Positions 49,743 to 56,065 of a DNA stretch of 56,065 nucleotides are shown one piece after another. This DNA comes from Clostridia bacterium. GTDB lineage: Bacteria; Bacillota; Clostridia; Christensenellales; CAG-138. Under the pieces are notes generated by a model. The model did no database searches and was not told the DNA's origin. It saw nothing but the letters and a program-made list of their open reading frames with translations. Each line of letters opens with the position of its first letter. The stretch's first letter is position 1. Location: the NCBI GenBank assembly GCA_017438865.1, contig JAFRUN010000013.1, positions 1 through 56,065 on the forward strand. The letters run 5' to 3'. Made by a program: the position numbers and the translations under genes.

Positions 49743-52310
49743 TTATTCGTAGTTGAGCTGGCCGTTCTGGCTTGCAACGAACTCTGCCCACTCGGTGTCA
49801 TTGTAGTTGTACTTCATCAGCTCGAGGCCGCCCCAGCCGTATGCCAGGTTGTAATCCGGGGTGATGTAGTTCGCCTTGAACGCGAGCAGCGAGCAAGTGG
49901 TGGACGTTGCGAGCGGGATGCGGTAGTACTTCTCAAGGTACAGTTTCTCCATGCTGGAGAGGATGTTCAGCTTGGTGTCGAAGTCTGCGCCCGCGAACTG
50001 GCCTGCGCCGATCATGCAGCGGGACCAATCCTGCCAGGTCATGGTGACTTCTTCGCCGTTGACCGTGAGCGTCAGCGTTTCGGTTGCCGGATCCCAGCAG
50101 CCAGCTTCATGGATGCTGTACTGGTCGGTGTCGCAGTAGACCTGCAGGTTGCGGAACGGATACAGAGCCGCGCCGCCCCATGCGCCGTAACCGATCGCGA
50201 ACTCGCCCTTCGCGGTGTCGCCGTAACGGTCGTTGATGTTGCCGATCGCTTCGAGGGTGATCTTGCCGAAGCCGGAACCCTCAGCCGCCGCGTTGATGTA
50301 CTTGTTCATCAGCTCGACCTGCTTCTGGTCGGAGGAATCAAGCGCGCCCTTCTTGTAGCCGATACGGATCTTGATCTCTTCGCCTGCGGTGTAGAGACCG
50401 TCTGCAACGAGCTCGTCGCATGCTTCCTTCATGAGCTGCTTCGCCTCGGTCAGGTTGTAACCGGTGATGGACTTATAAGCATCCTTCAGGGTTGCATACG
50501 GGGTGCCCTCGCCGTACTGTACGCCGTACAGATCGCAGATCGCCTGCATTGCCTGGTCGGACGAACGATAGGACGATTCCGGATCATTATAGAAATCGTA
50601 GTAGTACAGGTTGTTGAGGAGGCCGAAGCTCGGGGTGAAGCCCGCGGTTGCGGTGACCCACTCTGCTCTGTCGATGCCGAGGGAGAACGCCTTGCGGAAC
50701 TTCACGTTCGACATAACGACGGAGTTGATGTTGCCCTTGGAGTTGTCCATTTCCTTCAGCAGGTCAAGACCGGTGCAGAAGAAGAAGGACATCGTGTAGG
50801 TTTCGTCTGCCTTGTAGAGCTGCTCGGAAGCCGCATAGGTCGGGAGCTCTTCGGCGGACGGCGCCCACTCGATCAGTTCGCCCTTGAGGAACGCCTGCTT
50901 CGCAGCGTCGTCCGTCATGACGTCGATGACGATCTTGGTGGTCTGGTAACGCTGTACGTGCTCGCCGTTTACGAGGTACGGAGTGACGGAGTACAGATAA
51001 CCGTTCTCATCCTTCTCCCAGCCGTACCAGTTCTCGTTCTGCGTGAAGACGATCTGCTTGCCGTCCTGCAGGGACTCGAGTTTGTACGGACCGTAGGACA
51101 TGGAGGTCTCAACGGACGTGCCGTAGTTGGTGGTAACGAGCTCACCGCTGGTGTCCTTGCCCGCCTCATACAGCGGCATGTAGACCAGCCAGGTGGAGGT
51201 GAACGAGGTCAGCGCGTAGTAGTAGTCGATCTTGTTTTCCATGACATAGCGGATGGTGTAGTCATCCACCTTGTACATGCCGACGGTGCTGTCATAATCG
51301 CAGACAGGATATTCCTGCTTATAGACCATGTAAGCATAGAGATCGTCTTCGCTCTCGCCCCACGCAGCAACGCTGGTGGTAACAGGAGCAAACAGAGCAT
51401 AGGTCTCATCGGTGAGCGGTACGAGGCCGTCCTCATCCATGAGCGCAACGAGCTGATCCCAGGTCTCGGTGCCGAAGTATGCGCCGCCGTAAGCGTCGAC
51501 ATAGTCCTTCAGCGTGTTGCCGCTGAGCCAGTTTGCCAGCGGATAGTTGACCGCCCAGTAAACCGGGTAGCCTTCCGCGGAACGGTACTGACCGTCTTCA
51601 CCTGCGGTGAGGTCAGCCATCTTGTAGTTGTTGCCGTTCGCGTTCTCGATCTTCGCAACGCTGCCCTGATAGTAGTACGATGCGCCGCCGGCGACTGCGG
51701 ACTCACCTGCATAGGTCAGGTTCGCACGATAGTTCTTCATCGCCGGGTCGAGCATCGCCTTCATGGATTCGATGTAAGAATCCGCGTTGATCGGCGTGCC
51801 GTCCTGCCACTTCGCATTCGGGTTCAGCTTGAGCTCGAAGACAAAGCCCTCGGTGATCGTTGCGGGATCCGCATCGCCGAGCTTGACCGGGTACTTGGTC
51901 AGGTCGTCCTGATGCTCCGCGGTGACGTCCGTGATCTCGGTCGCCATCTCGTAAACCCACTGATAGATGCCGTCTTCGGTGTTCTCTGCCTGCATCGTTA
52001 CGAACGGCATGGAGAGGTAGCTGAGGATCGAGTCGTCAGCGTTGGTTTCCCAAGTGTGCGGGTTCCAGTTGTTGCCGAGAGAGGTGCTGTACGTGTTGTA
52101 CGTAAAGTCACCGGTCACAACTTCAACTTCGGGCTCGGGCTCGGGCTGGGGCTCATCCGGATTTTCGGGCTGGTCCGGAGTCGGCTGATCCGGGTTTGCG
52201 GGAGCTGCAGTCGGTTCGGCGGGTTCGGGCGTCGGCGTCTTGCAGGCGACGAGCGCGAGGACCATGAGCAGAACCAGCAGACCGGCAAGGATCTTCTTCA
52301 TGTTGTGCAT
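49743..52310 (-). CDS. oppA: Oligopeptide-binding lipoprotein OppA, enlarged
   Basis: The protein has 855 residues against a usual 540-600. The signal peptide MHNMKKILAGLLVLLMVLAL ends in the lipobox LVAC, followed by a Pro/Asp/Glu linker. SBP family 5 features include the N-terminal strand NPHTWETNADDS, KWQDGTPINADSYIES, and the C-terminal DWSRCMIGAGQF region. ATG at 52310 follows TCAAGGAGGAACA. It is first in the opp operon. The extra 250 or more residues may contact the extracellular insert of OppC. Confidence 0.92.
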   Translation of the reverse strand: MHNMKKILAGLLVLLMVLALVACKTPTPEPAEPTAAPANPDQPTPDQPENPDEPQPEPEPEVEVVTGDFTYNTYSTSLGNNWNPHTWETNADDSILSYLSMPFVTMQAENTEDGIYQWVYEMATEITDVTAEHQDDLTKYPVKLGDADPATITEGFVFELKLNPNAKWQDGTPINADSYIESMKAMLDPAMKNYRANLTYAGESAVAGGASYYYQGSVAKIENANGNNYKMADLTAGEDGQYRSAEGYPVYWAVNYPLANWLSGNTLKDYVDAYGGAYFGTETWDQLVALMDEDGLVPLTDETYALFAPVTTSVAAWGESEDDLYAYMVYKQEYPVCDYDSTVGMYKVDDYTIRYVMENKIDYYYALTSFTSTWLVYMPLYEAGKDTSGELVTTNYGTSVETSMSYGPYKLESLQDGKQIVFTQNENWYGWEKDENGYLYSVTPYLVNGEHVQRYQTTKIVIDVMTDDAAKQAFLKGELIEWAPSAEELPTYAASEQLYKADETYTMSFFFCTGLDLLKEMDNSKGNINSVVMSNVKFRKAFSLGIDRAEWVTATAGFTPSFGLLNNLYYYDFYNDPESSYRSSDQAMQAICDLYGVQYGEGTPYATLKDAYKSITGYNLTEAKQLMKEACDELVADGLYTAGEEIKIRIGYKKGALDSSDQKQVELMNKYINAAAEGSGFGKITLEAIGNINDRYGDTAKGEFAIGYGAWGGAALYPFRNLQVYCDTDQYSIHEAGCWDPATETLTLTVNGEEVTMTWQDWSRCMIGAGQFAGADFDTKLNILSSMEKLYLEKYYRIPLATSTTCSLLAFKANYITPDYNLAYGWGGLELMKYNYNDTEWAEFVASQNGQLNYE

Positions 52311-52355
52311 TGATTGTTCCTCCTTGATTAATTGTGCATATGGAAACACGGTTGC

Positions 52356-52384
52356 ATTATACGGCATCAAACGAAAGTTGTCAA
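52356..52384 (-). promoter_or_regulatory. Promoter of the opp operon
   Basis: On the minus strand a perfect TTGACA (52379-52384), a 17-bp spacer and a perfect TATAAT (52356-52361), the strongest promoter of the window by consensus. Confidence 0.92.
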
Positions 52385-52875
52385 TCTTTTATGACACAAC
52401 TTTCCAATTTTCCCGCACAACTCCGTGGGTTTCCCGATATTTCCGCATGCGCGGTCCGTTTCTTCGCATGCATTGTTCCGATGAAAGCGGCTGTGCGTCC
52501 GGACGATCCGTACATTTTGATTATACGGCTGCGCCGGAACGGTTATGCTGTCCGCGGATCACGGTACACCATCCCTAACATATCCGACTTTACATCTGCT
52601 TCATATTTTACCGCAACAGCGCATAAATTTCAACTGTTTTTGCTTATTTTTTTTGTTTTATACGATATTTGGCATCGGCATGGTGCATATTCGGGATACC
52701 GTGAATCCTGTTTTTTCCGATACAATCCCGATATCCCGTTTCCGACCTGTTTACGGCTTTTTTTATGGTATTATTCCGCAATATTATATACAATTTCGCA
52801 AAAAGAAGGACCGCCTGCCGGACGATGCGGACGCGCTTTTCTTTTCCGATATTTATGCATTTGCGGCGGGCGCAA
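52385..52875. other. Gene-free AT-rich interval
   Basis: This stretch between the opp promoter and the msrA terminator has many T-runs and no reading frame with a ribosome-binding site or plausible composition. I see no tRNA, riboswitch or repeat in it. Confidence 0.5.
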
Positions 52876-52877
52876 AC

Positions 52878-52903
52878 AAAGCCGCCCGCTTTCGGACGGC
52901 TTT
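52878..52903 (-). terminator. Terminator after msrA
   Basis: On the minus strand AAAGCCGTCCG pairs with CGGGCGGCTTT (one G-U pair) and TTTG follows. Confidence 0.75.
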
Positions 52904-52920
52904 TCATGACCGGAACAGTC

Positions 52921-53418
52921 TTATTCCTTTTTTTCTTCGAGATGAAAGTACCGCGACGGAATATGACAGTAACCGCCGGGGTTTTTGTCGAGGTACTTCT
53001 GGTGATACAGCTCCGCGGGAAAGAAGTTCTCAAGCGGCATGACCTCGACCGCCAGCGGCGCGCCGACCTTTCGCTCGACCTCTTTGCACACCGTTTCGAT
53101 CGCGGGAAGCTGGTCCGCGTCCGTATAATAGATGCCGGTGCGGTACTGGATCCCGGCATCCATGCCCTGCCGGTTTTTTGACGTCGGATCGATGACCGTG
53201 AAATAGAAGCGCAGCAGTTCCGGAAGTGAAAGCACCGCTTCGTCGTACTCGACGCGCACCGTCTCCGCGTGACCGGAATTGTCGCAGACCTCGCGGTAGG
53301 TCGGCGCGGTATCGGGGCCGTTCGCGTACCCGACCTCGGTGAACGTCACGCCCCCGAACTGGTCCAGAAACTTCTGCATGCCCCAGAAACATCCGCCCGC
53401 CAGAAAGATCGTTTTCAT
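52921..53418 (-). CDS. msrA: Peptide-methionine (S)-S-oxide reductase
   Basis: This 165-residue enzyme repairs oxidised methionine. The catalytic GCFWG is near the N-terminus (MKTIFLAGGCFWGMQKFLDQ), with EVGYANG, YYTDADQ and the final YHQKYLDKNPGGYCHIP, which includes a resolving-Cys candidate. The open frame continues upstream, but ATG at 53418 gives the canonical start and follows AATGGAGGAGAAATAG. It is 2 nt after pepT, in the same operon. Confidence 0.96.
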   Translation of the reverse strand: MKTIFLAGGCFWGMQKFLDQFGGVTFTEVGYANGPDTAPTYREVCDNSGHAETVRVEYDEAVLSLPELLRFYFTVIDPTSKNRQGMDAGIQYRTGIYYTDADQLPAIETVCKEVERKVGAPLAVEVMPLENFFPAELYHQKYLDKNPGGYCHIPSRYFHLEEKKE

Positions 53419-53420
53419 TT

Positions 53421-54683
53421 CTATTTCTCCTCCATTTCGCCGAAGAGCGCGCAAAGATGCAGCAGGATCTCGACGTTCTTTTCCATCGACGGGATCGGCA
53501 CATACTCGAACCGCCCGTGCGCGTTTTCGTAGCCCGCCGAAAGGTTCGGGCACGGCAGTCCGCGCCAGCTCAGCGCCGAACCGTCCGTGCCGCCGCGGAA
53601 CGGCTCCGTCTTCGGTTCGAGCCCCGCCGCGCGGATCGCTTTGACGAGGTTTTCGATCAGATACGGATGCCGGTCGACGACCTCCTTCATGTTGCGGTAG
53701 GTCTGCTCGATCGAAAGCGTCACGCGCTCCGCGCCGTATGCGGCTTTGAGCGCGTCGGCGCATGTGCGGAGATATGCCTCCCGCTGCTCGAACTGCGTCC
53801 GGTCGTGGTCACGGACGATCAGCGTGACCTCCGCGCGCTCGCAGCTTGACCGGATCGACAGCACATGGAAGAACCCCTCGCGCCCCGCGGTGTACTGCGG
53901 CTTCTCGAACCGCGGGAGCATCGCGCAGAATTCCGCCGCGACGTCCGAAGCGTTGATCATGACGCCCTTCGCCGTGCCGGTGTGCACGCTGCGCCCCGAA
54001 ACCGTCAGCGTCGCGAACGATGCGTGGAAGGTCTCGTCCATATAGACGCCGAGGTGATCGCCGTCGAGCGTATACGCGACCTTGGCGCCGAAGCGGTCGA
54101 GATCCAGGTCCTTCGCAAGCCCGCCGACCTCCTCGTCGGGCGTGAATGCCAGCGAGACCGGACCGTGCGGGATCTTCGGATGCTTTAAAACATGCTCCGC
54201 GAACGTCATCACCGCCGCGATCGCCGCCTTGTCGTCGCCGCCCAGAAGCGTCGTGCCGTCGGTCACGATCAGGTCCTGTCCGACATACATACGAAGATTC
54301 GGGAAGTCCTCCGGCGACATCGAAATCCCCTGCGCCCCGTTCAGCACGATCCTCCCGCCGTCGTATCCCTCGATCACCTGCGGTCTGACATTCGTGCCGG
54401 ACGCGTCGGGCGCGGTGTCCATGTGCGTGACGAATCCGACCGGCCGGCCGCCGCCCGAAGGCATGGTCGACGGCAGCTTGGCATAGACCACGCACGCGGC
54501 TTCGTCGAGATATACTTCGTCTGCGCCGATCGCTTTGAGCTCGTCGAAAAGTATTTTCGCAAGATCGAACTGCTTCTGCGTCGTCGGCGTCGCCGCGCCG
54601 TTCAGCTCGGACTGCGTGTCGACCTTCGCATAGCGGATCAGGCGCTCTTTGACCTGTTCGTAAAACTCCGTTCTCGGATACAT
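53421..54683 (-). CDS. pepT: Peptidase T (aminotripeptidase)
   Basis: This 420-residue dizinc aminopeptidase releases the N-terminal residue of tripeptides. M20 motifs are present: THMDTAPDASG with the His and Asp ligands, GGDDKAAIAAVMTFAEH, FTPDEEVGG with the catalytic Glu, LDGDHLGVY, and FRGGTDGSALSWRGLPCPNL. ATG at 54683 follows TACGGAGGAAACGG. It fits downstream processing of peptides brought in by Opp. Confidence 0.95.
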   Translation of the reverse strand: MYPRTEFYEQVKERLIRYAKVDTQSELNGAATPTTQKQFDLAKILFDELKAIGADEVYLDEAACVVYAKLPSTMPSGGGRPVGFVTHMDTAPDASGTNVRPQVIEGYDGGRIVLNGAQGISMSPEDFPNLRMYVGQDLIVTDGTTLLGGDDKAAIAAVMTFAEHVLKHPKIPHGPVSLAFTPDEEVGGLAKDLDLDRFGAKVAYTLDGDHLGVYMDETFHASFATLTVSGRSVHTGTAKGVMINASDVAAEFCAMLPRFEKPQYTAGREGFFHVLSIRSSCERAEVTLIVRDHDRTQFEQREAYLRTCADALKAAYGAERVTLSIEQTYRNMKEVVDRHPYLIENLVKAIRAAGLEPKTEPFRGGTDGSALSWRGLPCPNLSAGYENAHGRFEYVPIPSMEKNVEILLHLCALFGEMEEK

Positions 54684-54715
54684 GCCGTTTCCTCCGTATT
54701 CTCCTGTTAGAATAT

Positions 54716-54744
54716 AGTATACCACACCCGGCCGCGTCTGACAA
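54716..54744 (-). promoter_or_regulatory. Promoter of pepT-msrA
   Basis: On the minus strand TTGTCA (54739-54744), a 17-bp spacer and TATACT (54716-54721). Confidence 0.75.
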
Positions 54745-54792
54745 TCGCGAATCGCGCGGGGCGGAAGGGCGACGCGTTTCAACACCTCATCA

Positions 54793-54822
54793 CCGCCTTC
54801 GGCGGAGCTTCCCCTTAAGGGG
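54793..54822. repeat. Two short hairpins
   Basis: CCGCC/GGCGG (54793-54805) and the palindrome CCCCTTAAGGGG (54811-54822) stand at the left border of the structured-repeat region. Confidence 0.5.
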
Positions 54823-54854
54823 AATCCTTCCGCCGCGCCGCAGGCGCAATACCC

Positions 54855-55013
54855 GCAAAAGGTTGGCAGCGGCTGTGCGCCGTCGCGAGCGCGCTTGCAA
54901 GCGAACAGGCGAACCGAGCGTGACCTTTTGCGGAAAGGAGCCGCGACGGAGCGGGTGAGCGGTGACGCTTTTGGGGAAGCCGTGTGCTTTCCCAAAAACA
55001 AAAGCGTCGCCGC
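54855..55013 (+). repeat. Structured repeat unit A
   Basis: The outer stem is GCAAAAGGT (54855-54863) with ACCTTTTGC (54923-54931), followed by a conserved GGAAAGGAGCCGCGACGGAG phrase and a second stem GCGGTGACGCTTTTG (54959-54973) with CAAAAGCGTCGCCGC (54999-55013). Units B and C share the conserved core but carry other stem sequences. No protein-coding frame explains it. Confidence 0.7.
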
Positions 55014-55153
55014 AGACGATTGGCAGCGCAGCGAAGGCGCTGCGAGGGCGTTTACAACCGAGCAGCCGAAGCAAGCGAGATCGCCTGCGGAAAGGAGCCG
55101 CAGCTGAGCGGGCGAACGGCGGCTTTTTCATGCACCGCGTAAAAAAAGCCGCC
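55012..55153 (+). repeat. Structured repeat unit B
   Basis: The outer stem is GCAGACGAT (55012-55020) with ATCGCCTGC (55080-55088), one mismatch. The core includes TTGGCAGCGCAGCG and GGAAAGGAGCCGCAGCTGAG. The second stem is GGCGGCTTTTT (55118-55128) with AAAAAGCCGCC (55143-55153). It begins within the last bases of unit A. Confidence 0.7.
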
Positions 55154-55162
55154 GCAAGCGAT

Positions 55163-55199
55163 GCGCTGCTTCGGATCTTTAGGACAAGGAAGCAGCGCC
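55163..55199. repeat. Hairpin between repeat units B and C
   Basis: GCGCTGCTTC pairs with GAAGCAGCGC around a 16-nt loop. It is unrelated to the units on either side. Confidence 0.6.
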
Positions 55200-55265
55200 G
55201 AGCACGCGGCTTTGCCGCCTATGTGAACTACGTTCGAATCAGCAATCGCGCCGCAGGCGCGCACC

Positions 55266-55425
55266 GCAAGCGATTGGCAGCGCAGCGGAGGCGTTGCGAG
55301 GGCGTTTACAACTGAGCAGGCGCAGCAAGCGTGATCGCTTGCGGAGAAGAGCCGCGACGGAGCGGGTGAGCGGTGACATTTCTTACAAACAGGATGTTTA
55401 CGCAAGACAACAAAAATGTCGCCGC
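55266..55425 (+). repeat. Structured repeat unit C
   Basis: The outer stem is GCAAGCGAT (55266-55274) with ATCGCTTGC (55334-55342), a perfect match. The core TTGGCAGCGCAGCGGAGGCG and GAGCCGCGACGGAGCGGGTG follow, with a second stem GCGGTGACATTT (55370-55381) and AAATGTCGCCGC (55414-55425). It is the most regular of the three. Confidence 0.7.
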
Positions 55426-55450
55426 GAACGATGTGACGTCCGCGGCGACG

Positions 55451-55468
55451 TGGCGTGCCCGACACGAT
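55451..55468. repeat. 18-bp copy of the tRNA 3'-end sequence
   Basis: TGGCGTGCCCGACACGAT here is identical to 55614-55631, where it forms the 3' end of the tRNA fragment. The similarity stops there. Confidence 0.75.
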
Positions 55469-55470
55469 AC

Positions 55471-55535
55471 GGCGTCTTTTCTGATTGCATAATCAGAAGA
55501 AAAGACGCCGGCGACACAGCCCTGCGGGCTGTGTA
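55471..55535. repeat. Two strong hairpins inside the repeat region
   Basis: GGCGTCTTTT-CTGATT pairs with AATCAG-AAG-AAAAGACGCC (55471-55509, one bulge), and ACACAGCCC pairs with GGGCTGTGT (55515-55535). Confidence 0.6.
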
Positions 55536-55574
55536 AATGCACTGCGTTCAAATTCTGCACGCAGAGCGTGCAAT

Positions 55575-55612
55575 AAAAGATCTGCCCCGCCCGATGGCGG
55601 AGCAGATCTTTT
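55575..55612. terminator. Bidirectional terminator next to the tRNA fragment
   Basis: AAAAGATCTGC (55575-55585) pairs with GCAGATCTTTT (55602-55612), with an inner GC stem. On the minus strand it lies just after the tRNA 3' end, as expected for a tRNA terminator. Confidence 0.8.
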
Positions 55613-55613
55613 G

Positions 55614-55658
55614 TGGCGTGCCCGACACGATTTGAACGTGCGGCCTTCAGAGTCGGAG
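55614..55658 (-). pseudogene. 3' half of a tRNA gene (probably tRNA-Arg), candidate integration site
   Basis: On the minus strand the sequence from CTCCGACTCTGAAGG to CGGGCACGCCA gives an anticodon loop CTCCGAC (CCG, Arg), a variable region, a T-arm GCACG-TTCAAAT-CGTGT, a 3' acceptor strand CGGGCAC, a discriminator and CCA. The bases beyond the anticodon loop do not form the expected anticodon stem, D-arm or 5' acceptor strand. This is what remains at one end of an element integrated into a tRNA 3' end. The assignment to Arg is tentative. Confidence 0.6.
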
Positions 55659-55869
55659 TGGCGGACCAATATGTCTGAAAACCTCAGTAAATTAGGCAAA
55701 AATGCCGAAATTCAGGGCTTTTCCTCGCAACTTGAAATGTTCAATACATGTCAGTCAGTGCAGGTTCCGGCTGCAATAACAATCTAATGTGTAGTCGAAT
55801 TGTAGTCAAGTGAACGCTTTCGAATCGAGGAACGATTAGAGGGGGCATTCTGTGTCTGCCGGCCTTATT
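55659..55869. mobile_element. Probable edge of an integrated element
   Basis: Beyond the tRNA fragment the sequence becomes clearly more AT-rich, holds no gene up to 55869, and contains two direct repeats TGTAGTC (55790-55796 and 55801-55807) spaced 11 bp apart, the pattern of integrase arm sites. The element would continue past the right edge. No integrase gene is visible in the window. Confidence 0.45.
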
Positions 55870-56065
55870 TCATTCCCACGCAAAATTATCTTTTCCTGCT
55901 CCAAGCTCAAAATGGTATTTCACAAGGCCGGTATCCACCCCGGTAAAGATTCCATTATCACAGGAAATGGAAACCTTGCTTTCTTTTCCGCTTATAGTAA
56001 ATGCCTGCTTTGCCAACGCCGTAGGTGCCAGAAGTGCTGCATCCACACCATTCTTAAACCACTCG
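55870..56065 (-). CDS. Nitroreductase-like protein, C-terminal 64 residues (5' end off the window)
   Basis: The minus strand encodes EWFKNGVDAALLAPTALAKQ then AFTISGKESKVSI and TGVDTGLVKYHFELGAG before a stop at 55870. The phrase on LAPTA and the closing DTGLVKYHFELGAG are typical of the C-terminus of small nitroreductase-family flavoproteins of Clostridia. The start and FMN-binding half lie beyond 56065. Codon use is less GC-rich than in the chromosome to the left. Confidence 0.65.
   Translation of the reverse strand, partial: EWFKNGVDAALLAPTALAKQAFTISGKESKVSISCDNGIFTGVDTGLVKYHFELGAGKDNFAWE

Noticed and set aside
54855-55425. CRISPR array
   Set aside because: Units are about 150 bp, overlap in structure and have no regular short repeat-spacer alternation. 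No cas gene is in the window.
55614-55658. Complete tRNA-Arg gene
   Set aside because: The sequence upstream of the anticodon loop does not supply a matching anticodon stem, D-arm or 5' acceptor strand, so only the 3' half is present.

Overview
The window reads as a chromosomal segment of an anaerobic, moderately GC-rich Gram-positive bacterium, most likely an uncultured member of the Clostridia (Bacillota). The grounds are strong AGGAGG-type ribosome-binding sites, near-consensus sigma-A promoters almost always with a 17-bp spacer, an Rnf complex, desulfoferrodoxin and rubrerythrin for oxygen defence, system-II cytochrome c maturation, a class M sirtuin with a zinc macrodomain, and extended Opp ATPases. 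The species cannot be named from the sequence alone.

Layout. Positions 1-400 hold the tandem promoters and leader of an rRNA operon that runs leftwards out of the window. 405-4543 is a translation and transcription housekeeping operon (membrane protein, dus, greA, and lysS with an extra tRNA-binding domain). 4.8-9.6 kb carries pyruvate kinase, an acetyltransferase, a dicarboxylate/amino-acid symporter that may be leaderless, and an aminotransferase. 9.6-12.0 kb is a compact RiPP cassette: a 36-residue precursor, a radical SAM/SPASM maturase, a PqqD-type recognition protein and a small S26-like peptidase. 12.0-20.7 kb is an energy operon, rnfC-rnfDG(fused)-rnfE-rnfA-rnfB followed at once by the pentahaem nitrite reductase gene nrfA and resB-resC. 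No NrfH partner is present, so Rnf itself is a candidate electron donor. 20.8-24.9 kb has a phosphoribosyltransferase, desulfoferrodoxin, rubrerythrin, a coiled-coil protein and the zinc-macrodomain/SirTM pair. 24.9-26.9 kb is an ECF sigma factor with its membrane partner and an ECF-type promoter. 27.1-31.7 kb has secA, two small proteins, a large hairpin array and hpf. 31.7-32.8 kb is an AT-rich islet with a membrane protein and a ribbon-helix-helix regulator.

32.8-43.1 kb, mostly on the minus strand, carries prfB, a lipoprotein cyclophilin, a LysR regulator, a RibU-like transporter subunit, an M3 peptidase, a lipoprotein metallopeptidase candidate, and rpmG-secE-nusG-rplK-rplA, in which secE has a four-helix N-terminal extension. 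43.2-52.4 kb is an oligopeptide ABC transporter in which A, C, D and F are all enlarged. 52.9-54.7 kb is pepT-msrA. 54.75-55.61 kb is gene-free and made of structured repeats. At 55,614 lies the 3' half of a tRNA gene (best read as tRNA-Arg), which looks like the attachment site of an integrated element. The lower-GC DNA beyond it, with the end of a nitroreductase-like gene, would be the edge of that element.

The least explained material is: the RiPP cassette; the coupling of Rnf, NrfA and Ccs genes without NrfH; a two-copy structured element downstream of two unrelated genes with compensatory changes in three stems; and the three-copy structured repeat beside the tRNA fragment.
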